DNA of 64,000 nt from Haberlea rhodopensis (lineage: Eukaryota > Streptophyta > Magnoliopsida > Lamiales > Gesneriaceae): positions 248,001 to 312,000 of the forward strand of contig CAJQUN010000467.1 of the NCBI GenBank assembly GCA_907163345.1, in the 5' to 3' direction. Below the pieces are notes generated by a model. The model was not told where the DNA came from. It was given only the letters and a program-made list of their open reading frames with translations, and did no database searches. Below, piece by piece: positions 21,801 through 33,474 of this stretch. How positions within the stretch are numbered: position 1 is the stretch's first letter; every line of letters begins with the position of its first letter. The position numbers were made by a program, and so were the translations under genes.

Positions 21801-24800
21801 ATCCCTCGGACCATTGCTGGATTTTCTCCGCATACACAGCCATAAAGGCCATGTAAGTTCAAATACAAGAAAAGCCCTTTGGCTTGTCTGTATGATCTTT
21901 TTCTCTCAACTATAAAAACAAATTTGTTCATACTTTGGAAGAGAGAGTATGATCTAGCTAAAGCTAATCTGATGTTCCATGTGCGAAGGTGATGATGCTG
22001 AATGATCGGATACAAGGCATATCCAAGCTCGAGTCTGCATTGGCCAAGGCTGAGGATTATGTTTCTAAAAAAAGTCCAGATACACTCTGTTCTGAGTTTG
22101 AATATGAGTGAGTTTCTGTATGTGCATTTACTTTCAATAAGAATAAGATACATTCTTCTAGGGACAAACACAGGATTTGGTTCGAGGGGGTAACTCAATA
22201 TAATTTAGGGAGTGAAACTTGCATGTTTGAAACACGTGAAATTTTAAAAATTGTTTGGGGATGGTATTCCACCGCCTTGGCCCATGATGGATCCACCCCT
22301 GCATAAAACACTTGTTTATAGATGTTTGATATACGATCCAGATTGCAAGGAATGGGTTTTGAGAGAGGTTGGGGCGACACTGCTGAAAGGGCTTTGGAGA
22401 TGATGCGGCTCCTCTCCGACATCCTTCATGCTCCTGATCCAGCTACTGTAGAAAAATTTCTTGGTAGAATACCCATCGTGTTTAATGTAGCCATATTGTC
22501 GGTACATGGCTATTTTGGACAAGAAAATGTTTTGGGCTTGCCTGACACGGGTGGTCAGGTAATCACTTCTTTTCATTTTTTTTTTTTTCAAATTTGCAAC
22601 TTCTGTGATGGAAAGTTGTTTTTATAGTTAAAAAAAACAAATTTGTTCCTACTTTCTTATTTTGTGTTTTATGCAGATTGTGTACATATTAGATCAAGTA
22701 CGTGCCATGGAGAGTGAGATGCTCAAAAGAATAAGAAATCAAGGGCTCGATATCACTCCACGAATTCTTATTGTATGCTCATCTGACTTTATCAGGTTGC
22801 CTTTATGCTAAATAGTTTGGGTTTGATTTATCTAGATTAGCTTATTCTCTTATTTTTTTCAGGTTACTCGGTTAATACCTGAAGCTAAAGGCACCACGTG
22901 CAACCAACGAATGGAAAAAATTATTGGATGCGAGTATTCACATATTCTTCGTGTGCCTTTTAGAACTGAGAATGGCATTCTTCAACAATGGATCTCGAGG
23001 TTCGATGTCTGGCCCTATCTCGAAAAGTTTACTGAGGTACGATGATGAACTAGTTTCTCCCTACTTACAGAAAAGATAAAAAGATTAAAGATAAACCTGG
23101 TGCACGAAGCATCTGCTATGCACGGGGTGGGAAGGGGTCGGCCATTTTGAACCTATTTTTTCCTTGCATTGCAAAGAGGTGACCTGTAGATTGCCGCCAA
23201 GGCTCACCCTTTCCCGGCTTACTTTCAGAAATGATCAAAATATTTCCTTAAGTTGCCGTACTCTAATGGGTCCAAATGTTTTTGAACTATCAAGAACTGT
23301 AGAAAGAACTATGATATATATATATAATTAGCTTAATGAGTATCGTGTTATGTGGATTTAGTGTGAAGTGGGAATTCAGCAAATTTTTTCTCGTTTTAAT
23401 GATCAGGATGCGGCACATGAAATCACGGCAGAGTTGCAGGGTTTACCGAATCTAATTATTGGAAACTATAGTGATGGAAACCTTGTGGCATCTCTTTTAT
23501 CATATAAGATGGGAATCACGCAGGTGAAGATTGATACTTTATCTTCAATAGTTTCTTTGTAGAACTTCGGGGTTAATTTTTTTATTCTTCGCGTTTCAGT
23601 GCACTATTGCACATGCCCTGGAGAAAACCAAATATCCAGATTCTGACATATATTGGAAAAAGTTCGAGGAAAAATACCACTTCTCGTCTCAGTTCACTGC
23701 CGATTTACTAGCCATGAATAACTCGGATTTTATAATCGCCAGTACATACCAAGAAATCGCTGGCACGTACGTAATAAGCTTCACTTTAATTGATTGTGAT
23801 TGATGAATCTTTGCTCGTTTGCAGTTAGTTTTAAGTAAATTCTTACTTCAACTAATGCTTCTGGTTTTTTGTTTTGCAGGAAAAATACCGTTGGTCAGTA
23901 TGAACATCACAAGGCATTCACCATGCCAGGTCTATACCGAGTCGTTCATGGTATTGATGTTTTTGATCCCAAGTTCAACATAGTTTCTCCCGCAGCAGAT
24001 GATACCATTTACTTTCCATATTCCGACAAGGAAAAAAGACTTACGTGCTTTCATAAACCAATCGAAAAGTTGCTGTATGATCCCCAGCAGAATGATGAGC
24101 ATGTGTAAGTTACTTAATTTTTTTTTAAAGATTCATCGTATTTGAAATAATAGTGCCAACATCGTCACTTATTATTTATTTTCCATTCTACTGGAAATAG
24201 TGGCATATTGAAAGATGCTTCAAAGCCTATAATCTTCTCGATGGCGAGGCTTGACAAAGTTAAAAATATCACGGGATTGGTAGAGCTGTATGCTAAGAAC
24301 GACAAGCTAAGGGAATTCGCTAATCTCGTGGTGGTAGCGGGTAACCTTAATGTGAAACAGTCGAGTGACAGAGAAGAAATAACAGAAATTGAGAAAATGC
24401 ATGATCTTATGAAGCAGTACAATTTAGAGGGTCAGATGCGATGGATAGTCTCGCAAACTAATACAGCACGAAACGGTGAATTCTATCGTTACATAGCTGA
24501 TAAGAAAGGGATTTTTGTTCAGGCAAGATTCTTGAAATTTGTCTGCTGTAATAGTCTCATCCCATAATGTAAGCTATACTTAAATTTTTTCTTTCTTTTA
24601 TAGCCTGCGTTATATGAAGCATTCGGGCTTACGGTTATTGAGGCAATGACCTGTGGTCTTCCGGCATTTGCAACGTGCCATGGCGGCCCGTTAGAAATTA
24701 TTGAAGATGGTAAATCTGGATTTCATATGGACCCATATCATCCCGAAAAGGCTTCTGCCACCATGGCAGAGTTCTTTAAAAAATGCAATGAAGATCCAAA

Positions 24801-25315
24801 CTATTGGCAGAATATATCTGATGGAGGCCTTCAGAGAGTTAAAGAAAGGTATGCTCTTGTGTACGACACAATGATTTAGCACGGAACGAAATTTTAACTG
24901 CTGAGTTGTGCCCTCAAAATACATTCAGCAACCCTTTTCCGACTATTATCTTGCTTCTTGTCTTGTGATGTCCAGATGCATTTGAAAATTTAAGAGGCTC
25001 CAAAGTTATCCATTCTTGGTTCTTTCTTTGTTGAAGGTACACATGGAAGATTTACTCAGAAAGGCTGTTGACTTTGGCGGGAGTATACAGTTTCTGGAGG
25101 TATGCATCAAAGCTTGAGAGGCGTGAAATTCGTCGGTATCTTCAGATGTTCTACATCCTCAAATTTCGTAATTTGGTGAGTATGATTTATTTATATATAT
25201 GGAGAAAAAATGGAATGCTGTTTTTGGAGTGGAAGATATATATTTATATTGATTGATAATTGGCCCTGCTGTGCAGGTTAAATCTGTTCCTTTGGCTGAC
25301 GAAAAGTCGAAGTAG
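18838..25315 (+). CDS. SUS: Sucrose synthase, SUS2/SUS3-like, 15 exons
   Basis: Reversibly converts sucrose and UDP to UDP-glucose and fructose in the cytosol, feeding starch, cellulose and respiration. Coding exons: 18838-18935, 19124-19256, 21426-21577, 21660-21852, 21989-22107, 22342-22558, 22677-22772, 22863-23036, 23407-23523, 23600-23766, 23880-24104, 24201-24522, 24604-24848, 25037-25175, 25277-25315. They join in frame to 811 residues, the normal length. Seen: the regulatory N-terminus with LEKLPS, placing the usual phospho-serine at Ser11; PDTGGQ at 299-304; NYSDGN at 414-419; His438; Arg580 and Lys585 in the GT4 nucleotide-sugar site; and the E-x7-E pair Glu676/Glu684. The text AEIEK-like 'EITEIEKMH' and 'RNGEFYRYIAD' fits the SUS2/SUS3 clade. 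All introns are GT-AG except intron 12 (GC-AG). Intron 2 (2.2 kb) holds nested transposons. No disabling change is seen, so the gene is probably functional; exon 6's acceptor (22340-22341) was chosen because it keeps length and frame. Confidence 0.95.
19640..21200 (-). mobile_element. Truncated copia element in SUS intron 2
   Basis: On the minus strand this reads LTR (about 240 bp, 20947-21190 or so), primer binding site (TGGTATTAGAGCC, about 20933-20946), leader, then gag only. The gag part at 20046-20405 has the retrotransposon gag pattern (NLVLSWLLNSI, then TAHEVW), and continues, broken by stops, to a degraded CCHC knuckle followed by the YPPGWKGPKG tail near 19750-19830. No integrase, RT or second LTR is present. 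The LTR's far end near 21190-21206 is uncertain. It lies antisense to the gene, wholly inside intron 2. Confidence 0.8.
20513..20720. mobile_element. hAT-type MITE, 208 bp, with 8-bp TSD
   Basis: Terminal inverted repeats CAGGGGCGGAG (20513-20523) and CTCCGCCCCTG (20710-20720) are flanked by the 8-bp duplication GTTATCGC (20505-20512 and 20721-20728), the hallmark of hAT transposition. A perfect 26-bp palindrome occupies 20673-20698, centred on CTATAG and built of GTGGGTGGGG and its complement. It interrupts the copia leader or gag region, so it is younger than that element. It has no transposase and would depend on an autonomous hAT. Confidence 0.93.
22130..22320. repeat. Possible MITE remnant in SUS intron 5
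   Basis: The right edge reads 'gatccacccctg', the mirror image of a common MITE terminus CAGGGGTGGATC, and the left part has 'aggatttggttcgaggggg', but the left terminus itself is missing. Low confidence. Confidence 0.3.
23096..23225 (-). mobile_element. Degraded Au-SINE-like fragment in SUS intron 8
   Basis: Ordered words fit a reverse-oriented Au SINE: 'ctggtgcacgaagc', 'ctatgcacggggt', 'gggaaggggtcgg', 'ccttgcattgcaaagagg' and 'aaggctcaccc'. Tail and target duplication are not visible. Recognition rests on remembered family text, so a database comparison would be decisive. Confidence 0.55.
24523..24603 (+). other. GC-AG intron 12 of SUS
   Basis: Exon 12 ends TTTGTTCAG and the intron starts GCAAGA; it ends TATAG before CCTGCG. 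Only this junction restores the family's invariant Phe-Val-Gln-Pro-Ala-Leu-Tyr-Glu run, and the CAG|GCAAG context is the usual strong form of plant GC donors. Confidence 0.9.
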
Positions 25316-25412
25316 ATGGACGGAATTGGTGCCACTGATCCAGAGCTTCTGTTTACATGGATCGTCGCAAACATTGCACAAGCTTAAAATGTTTTACGTT
25401 ATTATTAATCAA

Positions 25413-25418
25413 AATAAA
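25413..25418 (+). terminator. Polyadenylation signal of SUS
   Basis: AATAAA 98 bp after the stop codon, followed by T- and GT-rich sequence (TTGCTTGTTAG, GTGTGTTTG). This suggests cleavage at about 25435-25445. Confidence 0.65.
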
Positions 25419-25449
25419 ATTGCTTGTTAGTTGCAGTGTGTTTGATTAT

Positions 25450-27250
25450 CTATTTGGACAATAGATGCAATGAAAATGTCCTTTCGGACATTCTATGTCT
25501 AGTGTTTTCATGGTAAGTTTTTACATTGTGAACTGATAATTTTGTCATCGTATTGTACATAGATCAAATAATAGTTTGTATTAGTTATAGACTTTTATTG
25601 ATTTTTAATGATTTTTATGTAGTTTAAAAGTATAGATGTATACAATCCAAATTTTTATATACTCCACAAAAGTCTAGTAATATTTAAAACAGATTTTCTT
25701 GGAGTTTTTAAAAGTTAGGTAGTATCCAAATTTAACATTTTAAAACTAAGTACAAGTTTATAGGTATCCAAAATCTCATAAATTTTTAAAGATTTTCCAT
25801 TGAAATCTTTAGGTACGAACTTTGATATCTTAAGTACATCTCAAAAAAGTTAAAAATTCTATCATTCCTAGTAAATATTAAAAATTCTTCTTTCCTATTC
25901 AAGATATACTACCAATTCCTTTGAAGCTACGACCACTACAAAAAAACCAGTGCCTTTCGTATAGATCGAGAACAACGGGACAGAGACTAGAGAGCCAAGA
26001 ATCACTCCTAGTAAAGATATGGAATGACTCTTAATTTCTAATTATCCTCATCTATTTGCGTTTATTTTCATTTTCGATTCGGTTACCTCCTCATTGACTT
26101 TTTCTCCCATATTTTTTATTTGTACTATTTCTTTAATTCCTAATAGTAGTCAAATATCATCAAAAAATATTTTAAATTTATACAATTTTATTTAATAGTA
26201 AACTTTTATTTTATTATACATAATTATAGATTATTATTATATAGCAACATTGACTGAATCCTCAAGGTCATCTTGAAAATGTAAAAAGAGTTCAATATTT
26301 GCTATGTAAAAGAATTGAATAACGATTTATCATATTTTTTGTTGTTAAATAAGTAAAATTTGTTTACAATTATCTTAAAGAAAATATATTATACGTTGAT
26401 GAAATTATTTATGTTCATTTGTTATTTGTTAGTTCAAAGAAATCAATTTTAAGATATAATTTATAAAATCTATAATTTTTTTTTATAATTTCTTGTATAT
26501 CTATAAAAGTTATTAGAAATCTATCAATTTCATGAAAGCCCACACCATTTAAAAACATCATAAAAATAGATAAAGTCCATAGAGATCCATTGAAAAGATT
26601 GAAAAAGTATATAAAGCTTTTTATAACTCTATGTAATTCTATAAAAGTTAATAGAAATCCATCTCCTTCATAAAAGTCTATAATTTAAAAAAAGTTACTA
26701 AAAATCAATAAAAGTCTAGATTGAATACACCCATTGATAATCATGGAAAAAGTTCGAAAAATATTGTGTTGAAGAAAAGAAATTAAATTATCTCCATAGT
26801 TATATCTTACCACATAAAGTCTATAATAAATTAATCAAGTGGAATTATAAAATATAAAAGTTTTTTTGGTTTTTTATTTATTTAAATTGTTAATATTTTT
26901 AAATTATCAAGGAAGCTTGTGTTTTTAATTTTAAATCGATAGTTTTTATTTTTGTATTGTGGGGGTATTCTTGAATTACAAAAAATTGACATAACATAAT
27001 ATGATGGGCAATATTGAAATTATGAAAAATGCTTCACCAAAAGTTATTCTAGGGTGCTCTTACATTATAATATAGTATAGATATTATTATTATTTAACTA
27101 ACTAATTATTAATAATTTAGCAAATTAGCAATAAGGATGGAAAATTTAAATTAATAATTTTATAACAAAGTGATTTAACGTGGACAAATGAAATGCGTGT
27201 AAAAGTATTATTAGTAATGGTACATAAAGAAATAAAATAGATGAGTTTTC
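25450..27250. other. Downstream AT-rich region with transposon relics, no gene
   Basis: No coding sequence is supported. The tracts at about 25575-25690 and 26600-26735 share the phrase GACTTTTATTGATTTTTA in opposite orientations, consistent with the two ends of a long AT-rich MITE (about 1.15 kb). CACTACAAAAAAA at 25934-25946 looks like one end of a CACTA transposon, without a partner end. A Helitron-like repeat occupies 26840-27081. Confidence 0.45.
26840..27081 (-). mobile_element. Second Helitron-like copy downstream of the gene
   Basis: Same order of words as 18015-18251 upstream of the gene: 'aattataaaatataa', 'ttttttatttatt', 'ataacataat', 'gatgg-caatat', 'agttattcta' and a terminal 'ataatatagtat'. 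It is diverged by many substitutions and small indels, so both copies are old. The 3' CTAG end was not located. Confidence 0.45.
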
Positions 27251-27738
27251 TCGCTCTACTTTTTTCTCTTAAAGTCTCCATGAGAGCTTTGTTTCTTCCT
27301 TTCCTTCGTGGCTAAAGACTTCTCCTTTGCACCAAATATGTTCTCTCCTGCCTTAGTTTTCCGCGTTTTAGTTATCATCTCCACCTTCAAAGGGCCGCAA
27401 CCTTTGTTTCCTACCCGATTATGGTGGTGTTTATGAGTAACTTGCCGTCTTTCATCCTCTATTTGGTTGCTGAGGCGGATATCTTTCTTCGATGACATCT
27501 GGTCGGACAGGGGAGATCTATACGTAAGAGATGTTCTAGTGTTGCACCGGTGCTTCGATAACGATCTGTTCGCTCTGCTTCTGCCGGATCTACCAGCATT
27601 GGTTTTGTGCCTGGTGAGGCTTATTCCCGCCTCAATGACCGACCACACGCCGTCCTTTTGTTTTTTTGTGCACACCTGGTTGTTCCCTCTCCTTTTTGTT
27701 GGCACCTTTTTGCTTCCCTTGGATTCCCAGCATATTGC
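27251..27738 (-). other. Unassigned block with a basic 149-codon open frame
   Basis: The minus strand frame 27256-27705 encodes a very basic, low-complexity peptide rich in Lys, Arg and Ser, without a domain I recognise. It could be a fragment of a retroelement nucleic-acid-binding protein, but nothing in the sequence proves that. GC content is higher than in the flanks. It ends where copia 1 begins. Confidence 0.25.
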
Positions 27739-29212
27739 TGTTGGGATATGCCCTAAGACAAATCATTGAATGATTATTTGGACATACAATGTTTATGATT
27801 TTATGAAATGGCAAATTCATTATTATATATTATTCGATTAACTGTGCAATGTGAATTAATATATATGTTAATTTCCTTAGAATAATATTGTAATATTTTT
27901 AAAAATGTCTCTAGTCAAATTTTATCATGAATCAGGATAATGATAATACATAGAGACTAGTATGTATTGATTGATGAATTGTTCATTGATATGAGATATC
28001 AAATCAAACATGGGTACATGTTAGAGAACGATGTACTGGACAGACCCACCATGAGAATGCTACATGGATAGTTATATGAGTGTCATAAGCAATTCTCATA
28101 GTGATAATAATGTATGTAATCCTTACGACTTGTGATCATCAGAGATCCCAACATAAGGAGTTATGTATCTTGATATTGTCAAACGTAAACTATAAAGGCG
28201 ACTATTGGATACACTACGAATTATGTAGAGGGATGTTGACTGATCGAGATAAGATTTGTCTCTCCTATATAACAGGAGAAGTGTTTGGCCCTTGATCAAG
28301 TGAGAACTAAAATGCATGGCCATGCTCGAATGAGTCGATATGAGATATCGAGCTTATTCGTTTATTCTAGTTCTACTTGGAGATCAAGAAATAAAGATTG
28401 AATATACGAGTATGAATATTCCATGACTCGTGTTCAATCTAAACACAAAAGACAAAGGGATTTAGTTACATGGTTAATATTATCACAAGTTCTATAGGTT
28501 ATGTCGAGTCATTGACATTCTTGTAATTTGGGTAGCCTTGATGTGTTGCTAGACACCGCTCTTTGCTTGTAACATAAAATGAGATTTTATGTCACTGCCA
28601 ACATTACAAGATCCTATCGGGTCGCACAAAAGATTAAATCGATAAAGGGAATTAAATTAATTGGATGAATTAATTAATTAAGAAGAGTCTTACTTAAATA
28701 ATTATAAGGATTTAATTATATCATGGGTTTGAGCCCATAAGGCTTTGAGAAATCCTTTAATTAAATCATATATAATTAGTAAACAAGGTTAATGAGACTT
28801 AACACTTTATATCATCAAAACCTAAAAGCTCTCAAGCTTTAAACCAAACGGCCGCCGCCTCCTTCCTCCTTCATCTTCACGGCCGACGTGAATAGTGGTG
28901 ACCGGAACGGCTGCCGTTTAATCGGTTTTGAATCGTGGGGTTGGTTTTGGTTCAAGAATAAGTCTAGCAACTTGTTCTTGAACGTCCCTTGTTCGTTTAA
29001 TCATGTGGATACCGTTGAGGCAAGACCTTGGAGGTGTTGCACGTGACTCGGGATCGTTGGACGTGGTGCTCCGTGGAATCTGCTCAAACACGCTACAAGG
29101 GTGAGACTTTTGTAATCCTTTATCCGATATGATAACCTATGTATAGATCCGGTGTCTTGTAATCCATAAATTTTAATTCCGCTGCGTTGCTATGCATGAT
29201 GGATTACTAACA
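27739..29212 (+). repeat. Copia 1 5' LTR
   Basis: 1474 bp, starts TGTTGGGATATGCCC and ends ATTACTAACA; the next bases are the primer binding site. Confidence 0.92.
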
Positions 29213-30995
29213 GTGGTATCAGAGCCGTGTACAAGGCTCATATCGGATTTATGTGGTTAAATTGTTTTAATCATATTAGAATTAATATTGCATGATATTT
29301 AAAACTGTATGAACAGATGTGATATGTTAATATTAAGTTTGTGAAATTATCATGAAATTATATTTGATATAATTGATGTTTGATGTATACGATACACGAA
29401 GCGAATACTCAAATTAATTGAGTAATGTTTCGGCCACCACCTAGTACACTTGACCCAAGGCTTAGCCACGTGAGGGCTAGGGTTTTCGAACCCTTGGCTC
29501 GAGATGGCCTAGTCTTTGTGGCTCATGTTCGTGCATGGAGGTTTCGAGACGCGGATGAGTTTTGAACTCTTTGGCTCGATAATGGTTCACGCATGCATGG
29601 ATAAGTGGCTTCACCACGTGAGAGCTAGGGTTTTCGAACCTTTGGCTCGAGATGGTTGAGCCACCACCGTGCATGGCCTGACCGTGACTCGTGGCTAACA
29701 AAATTCCAATGTTTCGATCAAGTTGGCTCGAAGGAAACACAAACAAGGAGCAAGGCGGCTAGGGTTAGACCCTAGCACCGCCGCCGCTCGCTCAATGGTT
29801 CGGCCATGGGCTAGGGTTTCGAACCCTAGGCCCATAATTGGTCCAGCCGTGGTGTTTGGTTGGTTCGAACCACGGTGGTTCGTGGCTTAGTCGCTTAAGT
29901 TCGTGGCATGTGATGTCCCGAGCGTACGATAATTTTTCAAAAATTATTTTACAGTTTTAATTAGAATTAAATTTTAAATTGTTTAGAATTTAATTAATTA
30001 AATGTTAAAGCATGTTTTATGTGTTGTTTGAGCATGGTGCATGGTTATAGCCCTTTGACCTATTAGATAGTATTTGTGAATGTTTGTAATTTATAATACG
30101 ACCTGCGTGTCGTGCCTTCTCTATTTTATTCTAAATGTTATCCCTCCCCTATGTTCCCCTCGAATGTGAATCGAGGAATTTTATATCTTTTAAATAGTAT
30201 AGTTTATTTGTTGATGGTGATCAATGAAGATGGAGCATGATGCTGGGATGAGGAGGCCATTCACAAACAGGAGCCAAAGGAAGGAGCTTGTGAAGTTACC
30301 TTAGTTTGACTCTTAGGATTTTCTCATTGGCTTGAGAAAATCGCTAGTAGGGGCTATAACCATGTCACGTTTTAATTATGTATGTTGATGCATGATTTAT
30401 CTTATGTTTTAGATTGATAATTGTATTACACATATATGTAGATATGTATACACCTATATGTAGTGGACATATTTTAAATTATCAAACTAATCATGAGATC
30501 AATAAATCCCTCTAAAAAATTAAGTTTTAGATGCCTTCCAAAATTAAAAGTACTCGTCAAAAACTTCGATTGTACATGTGTGGGTTTGCCAAAGCAAAGC
30601 ACCGTGGCAATCTTAGTAAGGCGCGAAAGGATAAAAGTGATATCCGTTATACTTTAAATTGGGTACGACTTAACTAGGTTATCTCAATAGGATTGGGAAC
30701 CTAGAGGCATGTGTTGAATAATAATTCATTTGATGAATTGAACAAAGCGTTGTTCGTCCAACTATCCAAGAATTACATGTGATATAATTGACAAAGTGTT
30801 GTATACCTAAATAACCGAGTCTTGGGCGATTAGCCAAAGCTAACTCAAGATTAGGCGAAATATGGATCTTGGCCCACTAAAGGTTTCGAGGGTTGATATT
30901 TTTTTAAACAAAATAGTGGGAGTATCATTTAATATAAGACCATGTTAAATGATTAAATCATAAACTTATTTTGCATATTTATATTGTAGATATCC
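29213..30995 (+). other. Copia 1 leader, with CTAGGGTTTCGAACCCTAG-type palindromes
   Basis: Starts with TGGTATCAGAGCC (29214-29226), complementary to initiator Met-tRNA. The leader to the gag ATG at 30996 is non-coding. Self-complementary motifs of the form GCTAGGGTTTTCGAACCC lie near 29483, 29630 and 29811. The equivalent leader of copia 2 has about six more. Confidence 0.8.
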
Positions 30996-31316
30996 ATGGC
31001 AACTAACAATACAACAAGCACATTATCACTGCGATCAGTCCTTGAGAAGGACAAATTAAATGGGACAAACTTCCTAGACTGGTATAGGAATCTGAGGATA
31101 GTCCTCAAGCAAGAAAAGAAACAATATGTCCTAGAGGAACCCTTACATGTTGAGGAACCTCCCCTGACGGCTACTAGAGCCGATAAAGATGCTTACAAGA
31201 AGCATCAGAATGACGCTCTTGATGTTGGCTGCCTTATGCTTGCCACCATGAACTCTGAGCTTCAGAAGCAACATGAGGAAATGGAGGCGTTCGATATGAT
31301 CGAACACTTAAAGTAA
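30996..31316 (+). pseudogene. Copia 1 gag, N-terminal part, ends at a stop
   Basis: A 106-codon frame starting MATNNTTST, homologous to the start of copia 2 gag. It has the capsid-type gag opening (LNGTNFLDWYRNL). TAA at 31314-31316 replaces a Lys codon present in copia 2, so the polyprotein is broken here. The following frame begins directly after the stop and continues gag. Confidence 0.9.
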
Positions 31317-33469
31317 TTGTACCAACAACAAGCTAGACAAGAGAGGTATGACGTCTCTAAAGCGTTGTTTCAGTGCAGGATGGTAGAGGGAAGCATAGTT
31401 GGAACTCATGTACTCAAGATGATTGGGTATATTGAGAATCTGGAGAAGATGGGTTTTCCATTGGACCAAGAGTTGGCCACCGATGTAATCTTGCAATCGT
31501 TGCCTGAGAGTTTCAGTCAATTTGTAGTAAATTACAATATGACTGACATGGAAAAGACTCTACCACAATTGTTTGGTATGTTGAGAACATATGAAGCGAA
31601 TACAAAGAAGACTAAGGCCACAAATGTTCTTATTGTGAATAAGGGCAAAGGAAAGGCCAAAGCTAAAGGCAATAAGAAAGCAAAGAAGGTCTTTGTTAAA
31701 TCTAAGCCAAAGTCTTATGCACTGAAGCCAAAGGGGGGGATAGCAAAGGAAGGGAACTGTTTCCATTGCGGTGAGACCGGTCATTGGAAAAGGAACTGCA
31801 AAGTATATCTAGAGGATCTTAAGAAAGGAAGTGTGACTTCCACTTCAGGTATTTTTGTTATAGAAGTCAGTTTATCTACTTCTTCATCTTGGGTATTAGA
31901 TACTGGATGTGGATCTCACATTTGTGTAAATGTGCAGGACCTCAAAAAGAGTAGATTGTTGGCGAAAGGCGAAGTAGATCTCCGAGTTGGAAATGGAGCA
32001 AGAGTTGCTGCATTAGCTGTAGGGGATTATCATTTATCTTTGCCTTCTGGTTTATCGTTGATTTTAAAGGATTGTTATTTTGTGCCTTCAATTACCAAAA
32101 ACATTATTTCTTTTTCTTGTTTGGACAAGTATGGATTCTCATTTATTATAAAGAACAACTGTTGTTCAATTTATTTAAATGATATGTTTTATGCTAGTGC
32201 ACAAATGGTGAATGGTCTTTATTTACTAAATCTTGATATGCCTATCTATAACATAAATACTAAAAGGATTAAAAATAATGATTGTAATCCGACTTATCTC
32301 TGGCATTGTCGCTTGGGCCATATAAACGAGAACCGCATATCTAAACTTCATAAGGATGGAGTATTGGATTCATTTGACTTTGAATCATATGAAACATGCG
32401 AGTCTTGTTTAATGGGCAAGATGACTAAAGCCCCTTTCAAGGGACATGTTGAAAGGGCAAATGTTTTATTGGGACTAATACATAGTGATGTATGTGGGCC
32501 AATAAGTACACAAGCTAGAGGTGGTTTTCAATACTTCGTTACATTTACTGATGACCTCAGTAGATATGGGTATGTGTACCTAATGAAGCATAAGCATGAA
32601 ACCTTTGAAAAGTTCAAAGATTTCAAGAATGAAGTACAAAACCAACTTGGCAAAAGTATCAAAATCCTTCGATCAGATCGAGGAGGTGAATACTTAAGCC
32701 AAGAGTTTCATGACTATCTAAAGGAGTGCGGGATAGTCCCACAACTCACTCCTCCGTATACTCCACAATGGAATGGTGTATCCGAGAGGAGAAATCGAAC
32801 CTTGTTGGACATGGTTATATCAATGATGAGTCATGCAGATCTTCCGATATCGTTTTGGGGACACGCTCTAGAAACAACGATTTTCTTACTGAACCGTGTT
32901 CCATCTAAATCAGTGGAAAAGACACCATATGAGATATGGACTGGGAAGCGTCATAGTATGTCTTTTATGAAGATTTGGGGTTGTGAGGATTTCGTTAGAC
33001 GTCACGCCACTAACAAACTTGAACCCAAATCTGATAACTGTTTATTTGTGGGGTATCCTAAGGAAACGAAAGGATACTATTTCTATTATCCCACCGAGAA
33101 CAAAGTAGTTGTTGCTCAGACTGGTGTATTTCTTGAAAGAGAATTTATTTCTAGAAAAACCAGTGGGAGAAAAATAGAACTTAGTGAAGTTCAACCACAA
33201 GAAAACACTGAACCTGAGATTGAGATGGAAACAGAGCAGGCACCACAAGCTGTTGTGGAAGAAGTACCTGCTCAAGAGACACAAGCCCAGCGTAGGTCTG
33301 TAAGAGAACACCGGGAGCCACAGAGATATGGATTTCTTGTGACTCAACAAGGTGACTTACTACTTATTGATGAGGATGAGCCGTCATCTTATCAACAAGC
33401 TATAATGGGCACTGATTCCGAGAAATGGCAAGAGGCCATGAAATCTGAGATGGAATCCATGCAAACCAA
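31317..33469 (+). pseudogene. Copia 1 gag-protease-integrase, cut by copia 2
   Basis: The frame continues from the gag stop. In order it has the rest of gag; a CCHC knuckle (CFHCGETGHWKRNC near residue 150); protease with the core DTGCGSHIC; the pre-integrase HCRLGH...CESC zinc site; and the integrase core with HSDVCGP, RSDRGGEY and the Glu of GVSERRNR. A variable region leads towards RT. The frame is terminated by the copia 2 insertion a few codons after SEMESM. RT resumes at 42346. Residue differences from copia 2 such as CEDFVRR for CEAFVRR suggest drift. Confidence 0.93.
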
Positions 33470-33474
33470 GTATG

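Noticed and set aside
22195..22341. SUS exon 6 starting at 22321 with ATG
   Set aside because: That start breaks the reading frame from exon 5 and adds residues absent in the family; the acceptor at 22340-22341 keeps both frame and length.
25934..25946. Complete CACTA transposon
   Set aside because: Only one CACTACAAAAAAA-like end is visible; no partner terminus, duplication or transposase was found.
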